Source of the DNA: an uncultured Pirellula sp.
GTDB lineage: Bacteria; Planctomycetota; Planctomycetia; Pirellulales; Pirellulaceae
Direction of reading: 5' to 3'
DNA length: 7,882 bases
NCBI GenBank assembly: GCA_903837255.1
Contig: CAILTZ010000615.1
Location: 1 to 7,882, forward strand
Position 1 is the stretch's first letter; each line of letters begins with the position of its first letter. The notes under the pieces are model-generated. The model was given only the letters and a program-made list of their open reading frames with translations. It did not search any database and had not been told where the DNA came from. Shown here in pieces: positions 1 through 6,367 of this stretch. A program made the position numbers and the translations under genes.

Positions 1-2034
1 AACAATCCGGTCCTGATCGGCGAACCAGGGGTCGGAAAGACTGCGATTGCCGAAGGCTTAGCCCAGCGAATTGTCCAAGGTGACGTGCCGCAATCGCTCA
101 AGAACCGACGTGTGATCGCCTTGGATATGGGTGGACTGGTCGCAGGCACCAAGTTCCGAGGTGAATTCGAGGAGCGGCTCAAGGCGGTGATCCGCGAAGT
201 CAAAGACGCCGAAGGAGAGGTTATCCTCTTTATCGATGAACTTCATACCGTCATCGGAGCCGGATCGGCCGAAGGGTCCAGCGACGCGGCGCAGCTGCTC
301 AAGCCAGAGCTCGCACGCGGACAACTTCGCTGCATCGGTGCAACCACCCTGGATGAATACCGCAAACACATCGAAAAAGACGCGGCCCTCGAACGGCGTT
401 TCCAACCGGTCTACGTCGGTGAACCGAGCGTCGAAGACACCATCTCGATTTTGCGCGGCCTGAAGCCTCGCTACGAGACCCACCATGGAGTCAAGATCCG
501 AGACGCTGCCTTGGTTGAAGCCGCCAAGTTATCGCATCGCTACATCGCCGACCGCTTCTTGCCCGACAAAGCCATCGACTTAGTCGACGAAGCCGCTGCA
601 AGACTAGCCATGGAACGAGATAGCGTTCCTACCGAAATCGATTCGCTTCAACGACGACTGCGCCAGCTAGAACTCGCCCAACGCCAACTCAAAGAAGAAA
701 CCGATGAGAGCACCGAACAAGCCCTCGAGGAAATCGAAACCGAGATGGCCAACGTGCGAAAACAAGTCGCGAGCTTGCGCGAACAATGGGAAGCCGAAAA
801 GATGGGCCTCTCCGATGTCAAATCAGTCCGCAAATCGCTCGATCAAGCCGAGGCCGATTACCGAAATTTAGAGAACTCCATCAAGGACAAACAGTCCTCG
901 GGCTTGGCCGTCAACGAATCGGATTATCAAAAACTCTACGAGCTGGACCAATCGCGAAGAAAACTGCGCGAACAACTCGAACAAGAGGACACCTCGAGCG
1001 AAAAAGAAGAAGAGCATCCAAAACTGCTTCGTACCGAAGTGACCGCCGAGGAAATCGCGCAGGTCGTCAGCTCCTGGACCGGCGTGCCTGTGACTCGAAT
1101 GCTCGAAACCGAACGCGCCAAACTGCTGGTCATGGAGGAAAGACTGCACCTGAGAGTCATCGGCCAAGACCAAGCCGTTGAAGCGATCAGCAATGCCGTG
1201 CGCCGAAGTCGCAGTGGACTGGGCGATGCCAACCGCCCGATCGGCTCGTTCCTGTTCCTCGGTCCCACAGGGGTCGGAAAAACCGAACTATGCAAGGCCT
1301 TGGCCGAAGTCATGTTCGACGACCAAGCAGCCATGGTCCGCATCGATATGAGCGAGTTCATGGAACGCCACACCGTCAGCCGGCTCGTAGGTGCCCCTCC
1401 AGGATACGTCGGTTACGAAGAGGGAGGTCAACTGACCGAGGCAGTCCGCAGGCGTCCCTACAGCGTCGTACTGCTAGATGAAATCGAAAAAGCTCACAAC
1501 GATGTCTTCAACATCCTCCTGCAAGTTCTCGACGACGGACGATTGACCGACGGACAGAACCGGACCGTCAACTTTTCCAACACCATCATCGTCATGACCA
1601 GCAACGTCGGAAGCCAGATGATCCAGCGTGTGGCCGACGAAGGTGGAGATGCCCAGGAGATGCAAAAAGCCGTCACCGATTCGCTCAAGTCCAAGTTCCT
1701 GCCAGAGTTTTTAAACCGTATCGACGAGACGATTGTCTTTGAACCGCTCAAGCGCGAACAGATCCACAAGATCGTCAACCTGCAGCTTAAACATCTGGAA
1801 AAGCAACTCGCCGAATCCCATTTCAAGCTCACCGTCAGCGAACAGGCCATCAACGCGATTGCCAGCGAAGGCTACGATCCTGTGTATGGGGCTAGACCCC
1901 TCAAGAGGGTCATCCAGCGACGACTCCAAAACGCAATCGCCACCGAGATGCTCAAAAGAGATGCTCATGAGGGGGGAAGCATCCACGTCGACTATGACGA
2001 CGAGAGCTATCTGATCAAGGTGGTAGATAGCTGA
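1..2034 (+). CDS. clpB: ATP-dependent disaggregase chaperone ClpB (5'-truncated by window edge)
   Basis: ClpB is a cytoplasmic hexameric AAA+ unfoldase that, with DnaK/DnaJ/GrpE, pulls proteins out of aggregates after heat stress. The frame is open from base 1 and gives 677 residues. Visible in order: Walker A of NBD1 (GEPGVGKT, visible residues 7-14), pore loop [12 protein letters not shown], Walker B (LFIDELH, about 76-82), a long charged middle segment (about 200-340) that reads as the coiled-coil M domain, the second Walker A (GPTGVGKT, 421-428), pore loop GYVGY, Walker B ([10 protein letters not shown] at 493), arginine finger region FLNRIDE, and the C-terminal sensor 2 motif GARPLKR. 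The M domain and the absence of a ClpP-binding loop that I can recognise separate it from ClpA and ClpC. By comparison with E. coli ClpB (857 residues, from memory), about 200 N-terminal residues lie outside the window. The two Walker A lysines are about 15 residues further apart than in E. coli, with an acidic stretch (SSEKEEEH) near the end of the M region. No terminator is evident after the stop. Confidence 0.97.
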   Translation, partial: NNPVLIGEPGVGKTAIAEGLAQRIVQGDVPQSLKNRRVIALDMGGLVAGTKFRGEFEERLKAVIREVKDAEGEVILFIDELHTVIGAGSAEGSSDAAQLLKPELARGQLRCIGATTLDEYRKHIEKDAALERRFQPVYVGEPSVEDTISILRGLKPRYETHHGVKIRDAALVEAAKLSHRYIADRFLPDKAIDLVDEAAARLAMERDSVPTEIDSLQRRLRQLELAQRQLKEETDESTEQALEEIETEMANVRKQVASLREQWEAEKMGLSDVKSVRKSLDQAEADYRNLENSIKDKQSSGLAVNESDYQKLYELDQSRRKLREQLEQEDTSSEKEEEHPKLLRTEVTAEEIAQVVSSWTGVPVTRMLETERAKLLVMEERLHLRVIGQDQAVEAISNAVRRSRSGLGDANRPIGSFLFLGPTGVGKTELCKALAEVMFDDQAAMVRIDMSEFMERHTVSRLVGAPPGYVGYEEGGQLTEAVRRRPYSVVLLDEIEKAHNDVFNILLQVLDDGRLTDGQNRTVNFSNTIIVMTSNVGSQMIQRVADEGGDAQEMQKAVTDSLKSKFLPEFLNRIDETIVFEPLKREQIHKIVNLQLKHLEKQLAESHFKLTVSEQAINAIASEGYDPVYGARPLKRVIQRRLQNAIATEMLKRDAHEGGSIHVDYDDESYLIKVVDS

Positions 2035-2053
2035 TGCGGGTCACGGCTAGCTC

Positions 2054-2677
2054 TCAAGCTTGCTCTGGGCTTGCTTGCTCTGGGCTTGCCTGCTCTGGGC
2101 TTGCCTGCTCTGGGCTTGCCTGCCCTGGGCTTTGCGGATCGATGCTGAAGACCGATACGGATTTGACGATCGAGTAATCGTCCGGGAATGTGTGGAAGGC
2201 TTGGATCAGCAGCTGCCGTTCTCGGGCCTCCATGTGCACAAAGCTGATGGCACCAAAGGGAATCCGTCCGCTGGAGTCGAATGCGTGGATCAATTCGTCT
2301 TGGGACGAGCAGTTCTTGAGCTGATTTTGCAACATCCAGAACATCTCTGCGGAGACTTGCTCGAGCTCAAATTCCGAGCGGTATCGCAGGCCCCTTTTGC
2401 CTCGGATCTCCTCGACGTATCGGCCTCGCAGCAGCATCGACATGAGTTTGCGCTGCTGGGGGAGTGTCTGTTGAAGCGACCCGACGACTTCCGAAAGCGT
2501 CGCGCCGCGACTGCCTGTGAAGCTAACCAAATGCCCATCGCTGGTGATGTCGATCCTAGCCCGATAGTTGCTTCGTGAAATCGTACGCGTTTTGTACGTT
2601 TGCAAAAGCTCCGGATGGACCGATCTTCCAAATACGCTCAAGACATGTTCTGCAACCGTAGGACGGATCGATAGCAC
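2054..2677 (-). CDS. Conserved hypothetical protein, possible DUF2617 family, with SPEQA-repeat tail
   Basis: A minus-strand gene of about 207 residues, convergent with clpB and divergent from glgA. The body is soluble and mixed alpha/beta in composition, with no signal peptide or membrane segment; landmarks are VFGRSVHPEL near the N terminus and AFHTFPDDYSIVKS before the tail. From memory these resemble planctomycete members of DUF2617, whose function is unknown; this needs a profile search. The last 25 residues are five copies of SP(E/G)QA from a 15-bp tandem repeat, so they are probably a disordered tail of variable length. The start is uncertain. GTG at 2677 is chosen because the protein then opens directly with LSIRPTVAEH, the likely conserved start. 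The frame also extends to a TTG at 2725, which would add 16 residues, but that codon lies only 9 bases after a perfect -10 box. No strong Shine-Dalgarno is visible for either. The opposite strand has a 172-codon ORF that I regard as a shadow. Confidence 0.72.
   Translation of the reverse strand: MLSIRPTVAEHVLSVFGRSVHPELLQTYKTRTISRSNYRARIDITSDGHLVSFTGSRGATLSEVVGSLQQTLPQQRKLMSMLLRGRYVEEIRGKRGLRYRSEFELEQVSAEMFWMLQNQLKNCSSQDELIHAFDSSGRIPFGAISFVHMEARERQLLIQAFHTFPDDYSIVKSVSVFSIDPQSPGQASPEQASPEQASPEQASPEQA
2057..2131 (-). repeat. 15-bp tandem repeat, five copies, encoding SPEQA units
   Basis: Five contiguous 15-bp units (2057-2071, 2072-2086, 2087-2101, 2102-2116, 2117-2131) in frame with the minus-strand hypothetical gene, just before its stop codon. 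Read on the minus strand each encodes Ser-Pro-Glu-Gln-Ala, except the unit at 2117-2131, which has Gly for Glu. Units differ by one or two bases, mainly CAA versus CAG for Gln and the Glu/Gly change. The near-identity suggests recent expansion by replication slippage. Confidence 0.95.
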
Positions 2678-2734
2678 GGGTAGGGTCTTTTTGTTGCTTG
2701 GGAATAGTGCGGCGTTTCTAGACAAGTGACGCGG

Positions 2735-2740
2735 ATTATA
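2735..2740 (-). promoter_or_regulatory. Candidate -10 box for the hypothetical gene
   Basis: On the minus strand this reads TATAAT, a perfect sigma70-type -10 hexamer. No good -35 is found at 16-18 bp: the sequence there (AGTTTG, 2758-2763) matches poorly. Transcription would start near 2728 and give a leader of about 50 bases to the GTG at 2677, but would leave almost no leader for the TTG at 2725. The TTG triplets upstream recur every 10 bases on this strand (2770, 2760 and 2750, reading down). Confidence 0.35.
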
Positions 2741-2771
2741 ACGATTGCAACGACTAGCAAACTAGGTCAAC

Positions 2772-2799
2772 TTTGCGTGTTCCTAAACTCTTGCATAAT
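2772..2799 (+). promoter_or_regulatory. Weak candidate promoter for glgA
   Basis: CATAAT at 2794-2799 matches the -10 consensus at five of six positions. The best upstream partner, TTTGCG at 2772-2777 with a 16-bp spacer, is a poor -35. It would give a leader of roughly 120 bases before glgA. The well-formed TTGACA at 2824-2829 has no acceptable -10 at 16-18 bp, so I do not pair it. Confidence 0.25.
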
Positions 2800-2926
2800 T
2801 GATGGAAATCGCCCAACCCGGTGTTGACAAACGACATTCTTGACCCACGCTAGCTTCGAACGTCCCTTTGGGAGGAATTCCAGTAGGAGCAATTCCAAAA
2901 ACACAGACCAAGGTCATTTGCTTATT

Positions 2927-4438
2927 ATGCATATCGTGATGGCATCCTCTGAAGCAATTCCGTTTGCGAAAACCGGAGGCCTTGCTGACGTCGCCGGTAC
3001 CTTGCCAGTCGAATTGTGCAAACTAGGACACGACTGTTCGGTTTTTCTCCCAGCCTATCAGACTGCCAAACAGTACGCCTACGAGCGACCCGAGGTTCAA
3101 GTCGACGAGTCGGTCGCATCGCTGGTCGTCGACTTGGCAGGCTACCCTGTCCATGCCTGGATCCATCGAGTCAAACTACCGAACTGTCCGGTCAATTTCT
3201 ACCTAGTCGACCAGCCGATGTTCTACGACCGACATGGACTCTACGGCGACTCCCATGGAACCTTCGGCGACAACTGCGCTCGCTACTGCTTTTTCTCTCG
3301 TGCGGTGGTCGAAGCCATTGAGCGTCTGGCGATCCCGATCGATATCATCCACTGCCATGACTGGCAAACAGGACTGATCCCAGCTTACCATCGCACCCAA
3401 ACCAACCAGCACTCTTGGTACCGTCAAAGCGCTTCGGTGATGACCATCCATAATATGGCTTACCAAGGCCGCTTCTGGGGACCCGACATGGTCCTGACCG
3501 GCCTGGACCATGGCCTTTTCCAATGGGAATGGATGGAGTACTACGGGGATTTGAATCTGCTCAAAACAGGCATCGCGTTTGCCGACGCCCTGACAACCGT
3601 CAGCCCAACGTATGCCCGAGAAATCCAATCGCATCCGCAAGGCTGTGGGCTCGAAGGCCTCTTGAGCTCACGCAGTGATCGGCTCTTTGGGATCGTCAAC
3701 GGAATCGACGACTCTGTCTGGAATCCTCAGACCGATTCAAACCTAGCGGCTCATTTCAATAAAAACACATGGCGGGAGGGAAAAGCCGCCTGCAAACGTT
3801 CTCTGCAGGAATCGCTCGGGCTCCCCATCCGAGCGGATGTTCCTCTGATCGGCATCGTCGGCCGATTGGCAGACCAAAAAGGCTGGGACTTGATCGTCCA
3901 ACTGATGCGATGGTGGATCGAACATCGGGAAGTGCAATGGGCGATTCTCGGAAATGGTGAACAACGCTACGCAGACATGCTGTTCCAATTGGCGATGCAA
4001 AGACCCGACCGAGTTTCACTCCAAACGACCTTCTCTGATCCTCTTGCCCACCGCATCGAAGCCGCCGCGGATATCTTCCTGATGCCCAGCCTCTACGAGC
4101 CATGCGGCCTAAACCAACTTTATAGCCTTCGTTATGGAGCCATTCCCGTCGTTCGATCCACCGGCGGGCTGGCCGATACGGTCTGCGATGCTACCGCCGA
4201 ACATATCGAACAAGGTATCGCGACCGGTTTTGCATTCGAGGATTACACCCCCGAGGCCCTTGCTAATGCCACAATCAGAGCCTTGGAAATCTATTCCCAC
4301 TGGCCAGGGATTTGGAGTAAAATCGTCGAGACTGGGATGAATCAAGATTGGTCATGGACCAAAAGTGCCGCAGCCATGCTCGATGTCTATGAGCGAGCAA
4401 GGCAGTTTGCCAGAATCGATCAGAGACTCCGCCCCTGA
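2927..4438 (+). CDS. glgA: Glycogen synthase GlgA (GT5, ADP-glucose type)
   Basis: GlgA transfers glucose from ADP-glucose to the non-reducing end of a growing alpha-1,4-glucan, in the cytoplasm, and belongs to glycosyltransferase family 5 (GT-B fold). The protein is 503 residues (E. coli GlgA is 477). Visible motifs: the N-terminal ADP-glucose loop KTGGL (15-19), HDWQTG (144-149), TIHN (173-176), VNGIDDSVWNP (257-267), the phosphate-binding GRLADQKG (312-319) with the expected Arg and Lys, and the catalytic EPCGLNQLY (391-399) followed by STGGLADT (411-418). It ends with the usual DWSWTKSA segment (474-481). ATG 2927 is chosen because MHIVMASSEAIPFAKTGGLA aligns with normal family starts; the in-frame TTG at 2840 would add 29 low-complexity polar residues. 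The Shine-Dalgarno is weak (AAGG at 2910-2913, rather far). A galT-like gene follows 80 bp downstream on the same strand, consistent with a shared sugar-nucleotide role. The protein looks intact. Confidence 0.95.
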   Translation: MHIVMASSEAIPFAKTGGLADVAGTLPVELCKLGHDCSVFLPAYQTAKQYAYERPEVQVDESVASLVVDLAGYPVHAWIHRVKLPNCPVNFYLVDQPMFYDRHGLYGDSHGTFGDNCARYCFFSRAVVEAIERLAIPIDIIHCHDWQTGLIPAYHRTQTNQHSWYRQSASVMTIHNMAYQGRFWGPDMVLTGLDHGLFQWEWMEYYGDLNLLKTGIAFADALTTVSPTYAREIQSHPQGCGLEGLLSSRSDRLFGIVNGIDDSVWNPQTDSNLAAHFNKNTWREGKAACKRSLQESLGLPIRADVPLIGIVGRLADQKGWDLIVQLMRWWIEHREVQWAILGNGEQRYADMLFQLAMQRPDRVSLQTTFSDPLAHRIEAAADIFLMPSLYEPCGLNQLYSLRYGAIPVVRSTGGLADTVCDATAEHIEQGIATGFAFEDYTPEALANATIRALEIYSHWPGIWSKIVETGMNQDWSWTKSAAAMLDVYERARQFARIDQRLRP

Positions 4439-4518
4439 GCAACCCGCACTGGCCGAAGCCTCCCTCTTCTGCTGACTTTGCATACCGCTCGATGCACAGA
4501 AACAACGAGGGCTTTTCT

Positions 4519-5625
4519 ATGAACGAAACGCGGTACGATTGGCTCAGTGACCGATGGGTCATCTTCGCCCCCAACCGCTTGCTCCGGCCCGACAACTACC
4601 GAGAACATAAAAGCTATCCCATAGCCTCTGATGATTCTCATGACACAAACGACCAGCAGTGCCCTTTTTGCCCCGGATCGGAAGATGAAACGCCCGAAGC
4701 GATGCTCGTCCTGCGAACCAACCCGAAAACCCCTTGGTCGGTCCGCGTCGTGCCCAACAAATTCCCTGCGATCCAGCGGCTAAGCGACCCGGTCCCTTGC
4801 CGCGATGGGCTAAATCAAGTCGCAGCCAGCACTGCAGCCAGCACTGAGGATGCGCTTTTCATGCGCAAACAAGCCCGAGGGGGGCACGAGGTGATCATCG
4901 AGGCACCAACACATGTCCAGAGCATCACGCAATTGCCCGCCGACCATGCGACGCTGATCTTTGAGGCCTACCAACAGCGACTCCTGCACTGGAGAAGCGT
5001 CCACGCAATGCGCTACGCCGTAGTCTTCAAGAACAACGGTGCCGACGCAGGTGCCTCTCTGGTCCACTCCCACAGCCAACTGATCTGTACCGATTTTCTA
5101 CCAAGCGATGTACTCAAAACCCAACGCAGATCGCTGGAATATCTCCAATCCCACGGCAGATGCTATCTTTGCGATGTCCTGGAAAAAGAACTTCAAGCCG
5201 CCCAACGCATCGTCGCCCAGACCGAATCGTTTGTCGCCTTCTGCCCATTTGCATCCAGGCTTCCCTACAGCGTTTCGATCCTCCCGAAACGCCATCAAGC
5301 CGCCTTCGAAGAATGCTCCCCAAAAGAGCTTGCAGAATTCACCCGCTTGGTACAACACACCCTCAAGGCAATCGAAATCGAACACCCCTGGGCGGCTTAT
5401 AACTACGTCATGCAAACCGCACCGCTGGATGCTCACAATCCAGCCGCATTCCATTGGCGGCTCAAGATCCTGCCCAGACTCATCAAGGTCGCAGGATTCG
5501 AATGGAGCTCGGATTGCTACATCAACACGGTCCTCCCCGAACAGGCCGCAGAGGCTCTTGGCCGCCATATCTGCTGCATGCCACACAATGCCAAAGCGAG
5601 CCTACCTCAAACGCACCACGCCTAG
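4519..5625 (+). CDS. galT: Galactose-1-phosphate uridylyltransferase family protein (GalT-like)
   Basis: A HIT-superfamily nucleotidyltransferase of 368 residues. GalT exchanges UMP between UDP-glucose and galactose-1-phosphate (Leloir pathway) through a uridylylated histidine. Visible: the N-terminal zinc pair CPFC (48-51), GHEVIIE (122-128), whose His123 matches the third zinc ligand of E. coli GalT, and the active-site HSHSQ (183-187), with His183 as presumed zinc ligand and His185 as nucleophile. A second CxxC (CYLC, 215-218) and FHWRLKILPR (311-320) mark the C-terminal half. This layout is the compact COG1085 type, not the E. coli type, and from memory also resembles plant ADP-glucose phosphorylase, so the nucleotide preference is not settled. 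ATG 4519 is chosen because GAGGG at 4507-4511 lies 7 bases upstream; an in-frame ATG at 4492 would add nine residues and put that site inside the gene. It follows glgA by 80 bp with no terminator seen. Residues 102-109 are an AAST duplication. Confidence 0.9.
   Translation: MNETRYDWLSDRWVIFAPNRLLRPDNYREHKSYPIASDDSHDTNDQQCPFCPGSEDETPEAMLVLRTNPKTPWSVRVVPNKFPAIQRLSDPVPCRDGLNQVAASTAASTEDALFMRKQARGGHEVIIEAPTHVQSITQLPADHATLIFEAYQQRLLHWRSVHAMRYAVVFKNNGADAGASLVHSHSQLICTDFLPSDVLKTQRRSLEYLQSHGRCYLCDVLEKELQAAQRIVAQTESFVAFCPFASRLPYSVSILPKRHQAAFEECSPKELAEFTRLVQHTLKAIEIEHPWAAYNYVMQTAPLDAHNPAAFHWRLKILPRLIKVAGFEWSSDCYINTVLPEQAAEALGRHICCMPHNAKASLPQTHHA
4822..4845 (+). repeat. 12-bp tandem duplication inside galT
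   Basis: Two identical copies of GCAGCCAGCACT (4822-4833 and 4834-4845), in frame, giving AASTAAST at residues 102-109 of the GalT-like protein. It sits in a probable surface loop between the first zinc pair and the GGHEVIIE strand, so the reading frame and core motifs are unaffected. Confidence 0.9.
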
Positions 5626-5639
5626 CCAATCACTACCCC

Positions 5640-5681
5640 GATGGTGCCTCGTGCGGCACCGATGATGCCTCATGCGGCACC
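5640..5681 (+). repeat. 21-bp tandem duplication with small hairpin, intergenic
   Basis: Two adjacent 21-bp copies (5640-5660 and 5661-5681) differing at two positions, starting 14 bases after the galT stop. The first contains a perfect 6-bp inverted repeat, GGTGCC (5643-5648) and GGCACC (5655-5660), with a 6-base loop; in the second copy a substitution weakens the stem. There is no T-run after either copy, so an intrinsic terminator is not supported. Confidence 0.85.
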
Positions 5682-5740
5682 GAGAAACCGCTCGCCGTTG
5701 AAGTGGCTCAAATGCTTTTCACCACTCCCGGGCAGTCTTC

Positions 5741-5769
5741 TTGGCGAATCCCCCGAAGGGGTGTATAAC
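5741..5769 (+). promoter_or_regulatory. Candidate sigma70-type promoter for accBC
   Basis: TTGGCG at 5741-5746 (four of six to TTGACA) and TATAAC at 5764-5769 (five of six to TATAAT) are separated by exactly 17 bp. Transcription would begin near 5776 and give a leader of about 50 bases before accB at 5826. The spacer contains a short CCCC-GAA-GGGG inverted repeat (5751-5761). This is the best promoter-like pair seen in the window. Confidence 0.5.
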
Positions 5770-5825
5770 AGGGCAACTTATCGACATGTTACCTCCAAAA
5801 TATTGCTCGTCGGAAAGGCCATGCG

Positions 5826-6359
5826 ATGGCGGAATCCAAGAAAAAACCGGATGCGGTTTCCAAAGTTGAAAATGTCTTTGACCTAGATCTGCTCCGTAGA
5901 CTCGTCGAACTCATGAAGGAACACAACCTCAGCGAACTCGACCTCCAACAAGACGACCAGAGTATTCGACTCTGTGGCTCGGCACCCTCCGCAGCAGCCT
6001 ACCCCGGATCAGCCTACGCCATGGCCCCTGCCGCACTGCAGCCTGCCGCACTGCAACCTGCAGCCTTGGCCCCAAGCCCATCGGCAGGCTCAGCCCCCGA
6101 TTCCGATGGAGCTCACATCACCATCATCAAGTCCCCGATGGTCGGCACCTTTTACTCCAAACCCAACCCAACCACCAAGGACTTCGTCGAAGTCGGCTCA
6201 ACGGTCCACAACGACACGGTCGTTTGCATCATCGAAGCCATGAAGGTCTTCAACGAAATCCCCGCCGAAATCCGCGGCAAAGTCGTCCAAGTCCTCGTGC
6301 GGAACGAAGAAGCCGTCGACGTGGGCAAGCCACTCTTTAAGATCGATACCCGAGGCTAA
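5826..6359 (+). CDS. accB: Biotin carboxyl carrier protein of acetyl-CoA carboxylase (AccB/BCCP)
   Basis: BCCP carries biotin between biotin carboxylase (AccC) and the carboxyltransferase (AccA/AccD) in the first committed step of fatty-acid synthesis; cytoplasmic. The 177 residues show three parts: an N-terminal helix region (about 15-50) with the family signature [15 protein letters not shown], an Ala/Pro-rich flexible linker (about 52-92), and a C-terminal biotinyl domain (about 98-176). The biotin acceptor is Lys140 in EAMKVFNEI (bases 6243-6245). The commoner sequence after the lysine is LMNEI, so VF is a mild variant. The domain also shows the SPMVGTFY motif and the thumb-type stretch TTKDFVEVG. 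Start ATG 5826 has AAAGG at 5814-5818, 7 bases upstream; the overlapping ATG at 5821 is out of frame. accC begins 8 bases after the stop, so the two are almost surely co-transcribed, probably from the promoter at 5741-5769. Confidence 0.96.
   Translation: MAESKKKPDAVSKVENVFDLDLLRRLVELMKEHNLSELDLQQDDQSIRLCGSAPSAAAYPGSAYAMAPAALQPAALQPAALAPSPSAGSAPDSDGAHITIIKSPMVGTFYSKPNPTTKDFVEVGSTVHNDTVVCIIEAMKVFNEIPAEIRGKVVQVLVRNEEAVDVGKPLFKIDTRG
6027..6071 (+). repeat. 15-bp repeat in the accB linker (PAALQ units)
   Basis: Two nearly identical 15-bp units (6027-6041 and 6042-6056, one base different) encode PAALQ twice; a third, diverged unit (6057-6071) encodes PAALA. They lie in the Ala/Pro linker between the N-terminal region and the biotinyl domain of BCCP, where length variation is tolerated. 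Confidence 0.88.
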
Positions 6360-6367
6360 AGCTCTCT

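Noticed and set aside
2060..2578. Plus-strand 172-codon ORF opening with a repeated hydrophobic LLWAC pattern that resembles a signal peptide or membrane segment
   Set aside because: The hydrophobic pattern is the antisense reading of the SPEQA repeats, and the rest has no family-like motifs. The minus-strand frame is longer, carries conserved-looking motifs and has a -10 box upstream.
2753..2768. Imperfect inverted repeat GACTAG-CAAA-CTAGGTC between the divergent genes, a possible operator
   Set aside because: The arms match only with a one-base bulge and rest mainly on CTAG, which is self-complementary; too weak without conservation data.
2824..2829. Perfect TTGACA as a -35 for glgA
   Set aside because: No acceptable -10 hexamer occurs 16-18 bp downstream.
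2840..2926. N-terminal extension of glgA from an in-frame TTG
   Set aside because: It would add 29 polar, low-complexity residues ahead of the canonical GlgA start; ATG 2927 fits the family.
4492..4518. Upstream in-frame ATG as the galT start
   Set aside because: The GAGGG Shine-Dalgarno at 4507-4511 sits 7 bases before ATG 4519, and that start gives a family-like N terminus (MNETRYDWLSDRWVIFAP).
5751..5761. CCCC-GAA-GGGG as an intrinsic terminator for galT
   Set aside because: The stem is only 4 bp, no T-run follows, and it lies in the spacer of the candidate accB promoter.
5641..5886. 81-codon ORF spanning the galT-accB gap
   Set aside because: It begins within the 21-bp repeat, overlaps the accB start in another frame and has no recognisable motif or ribosome-binding site.
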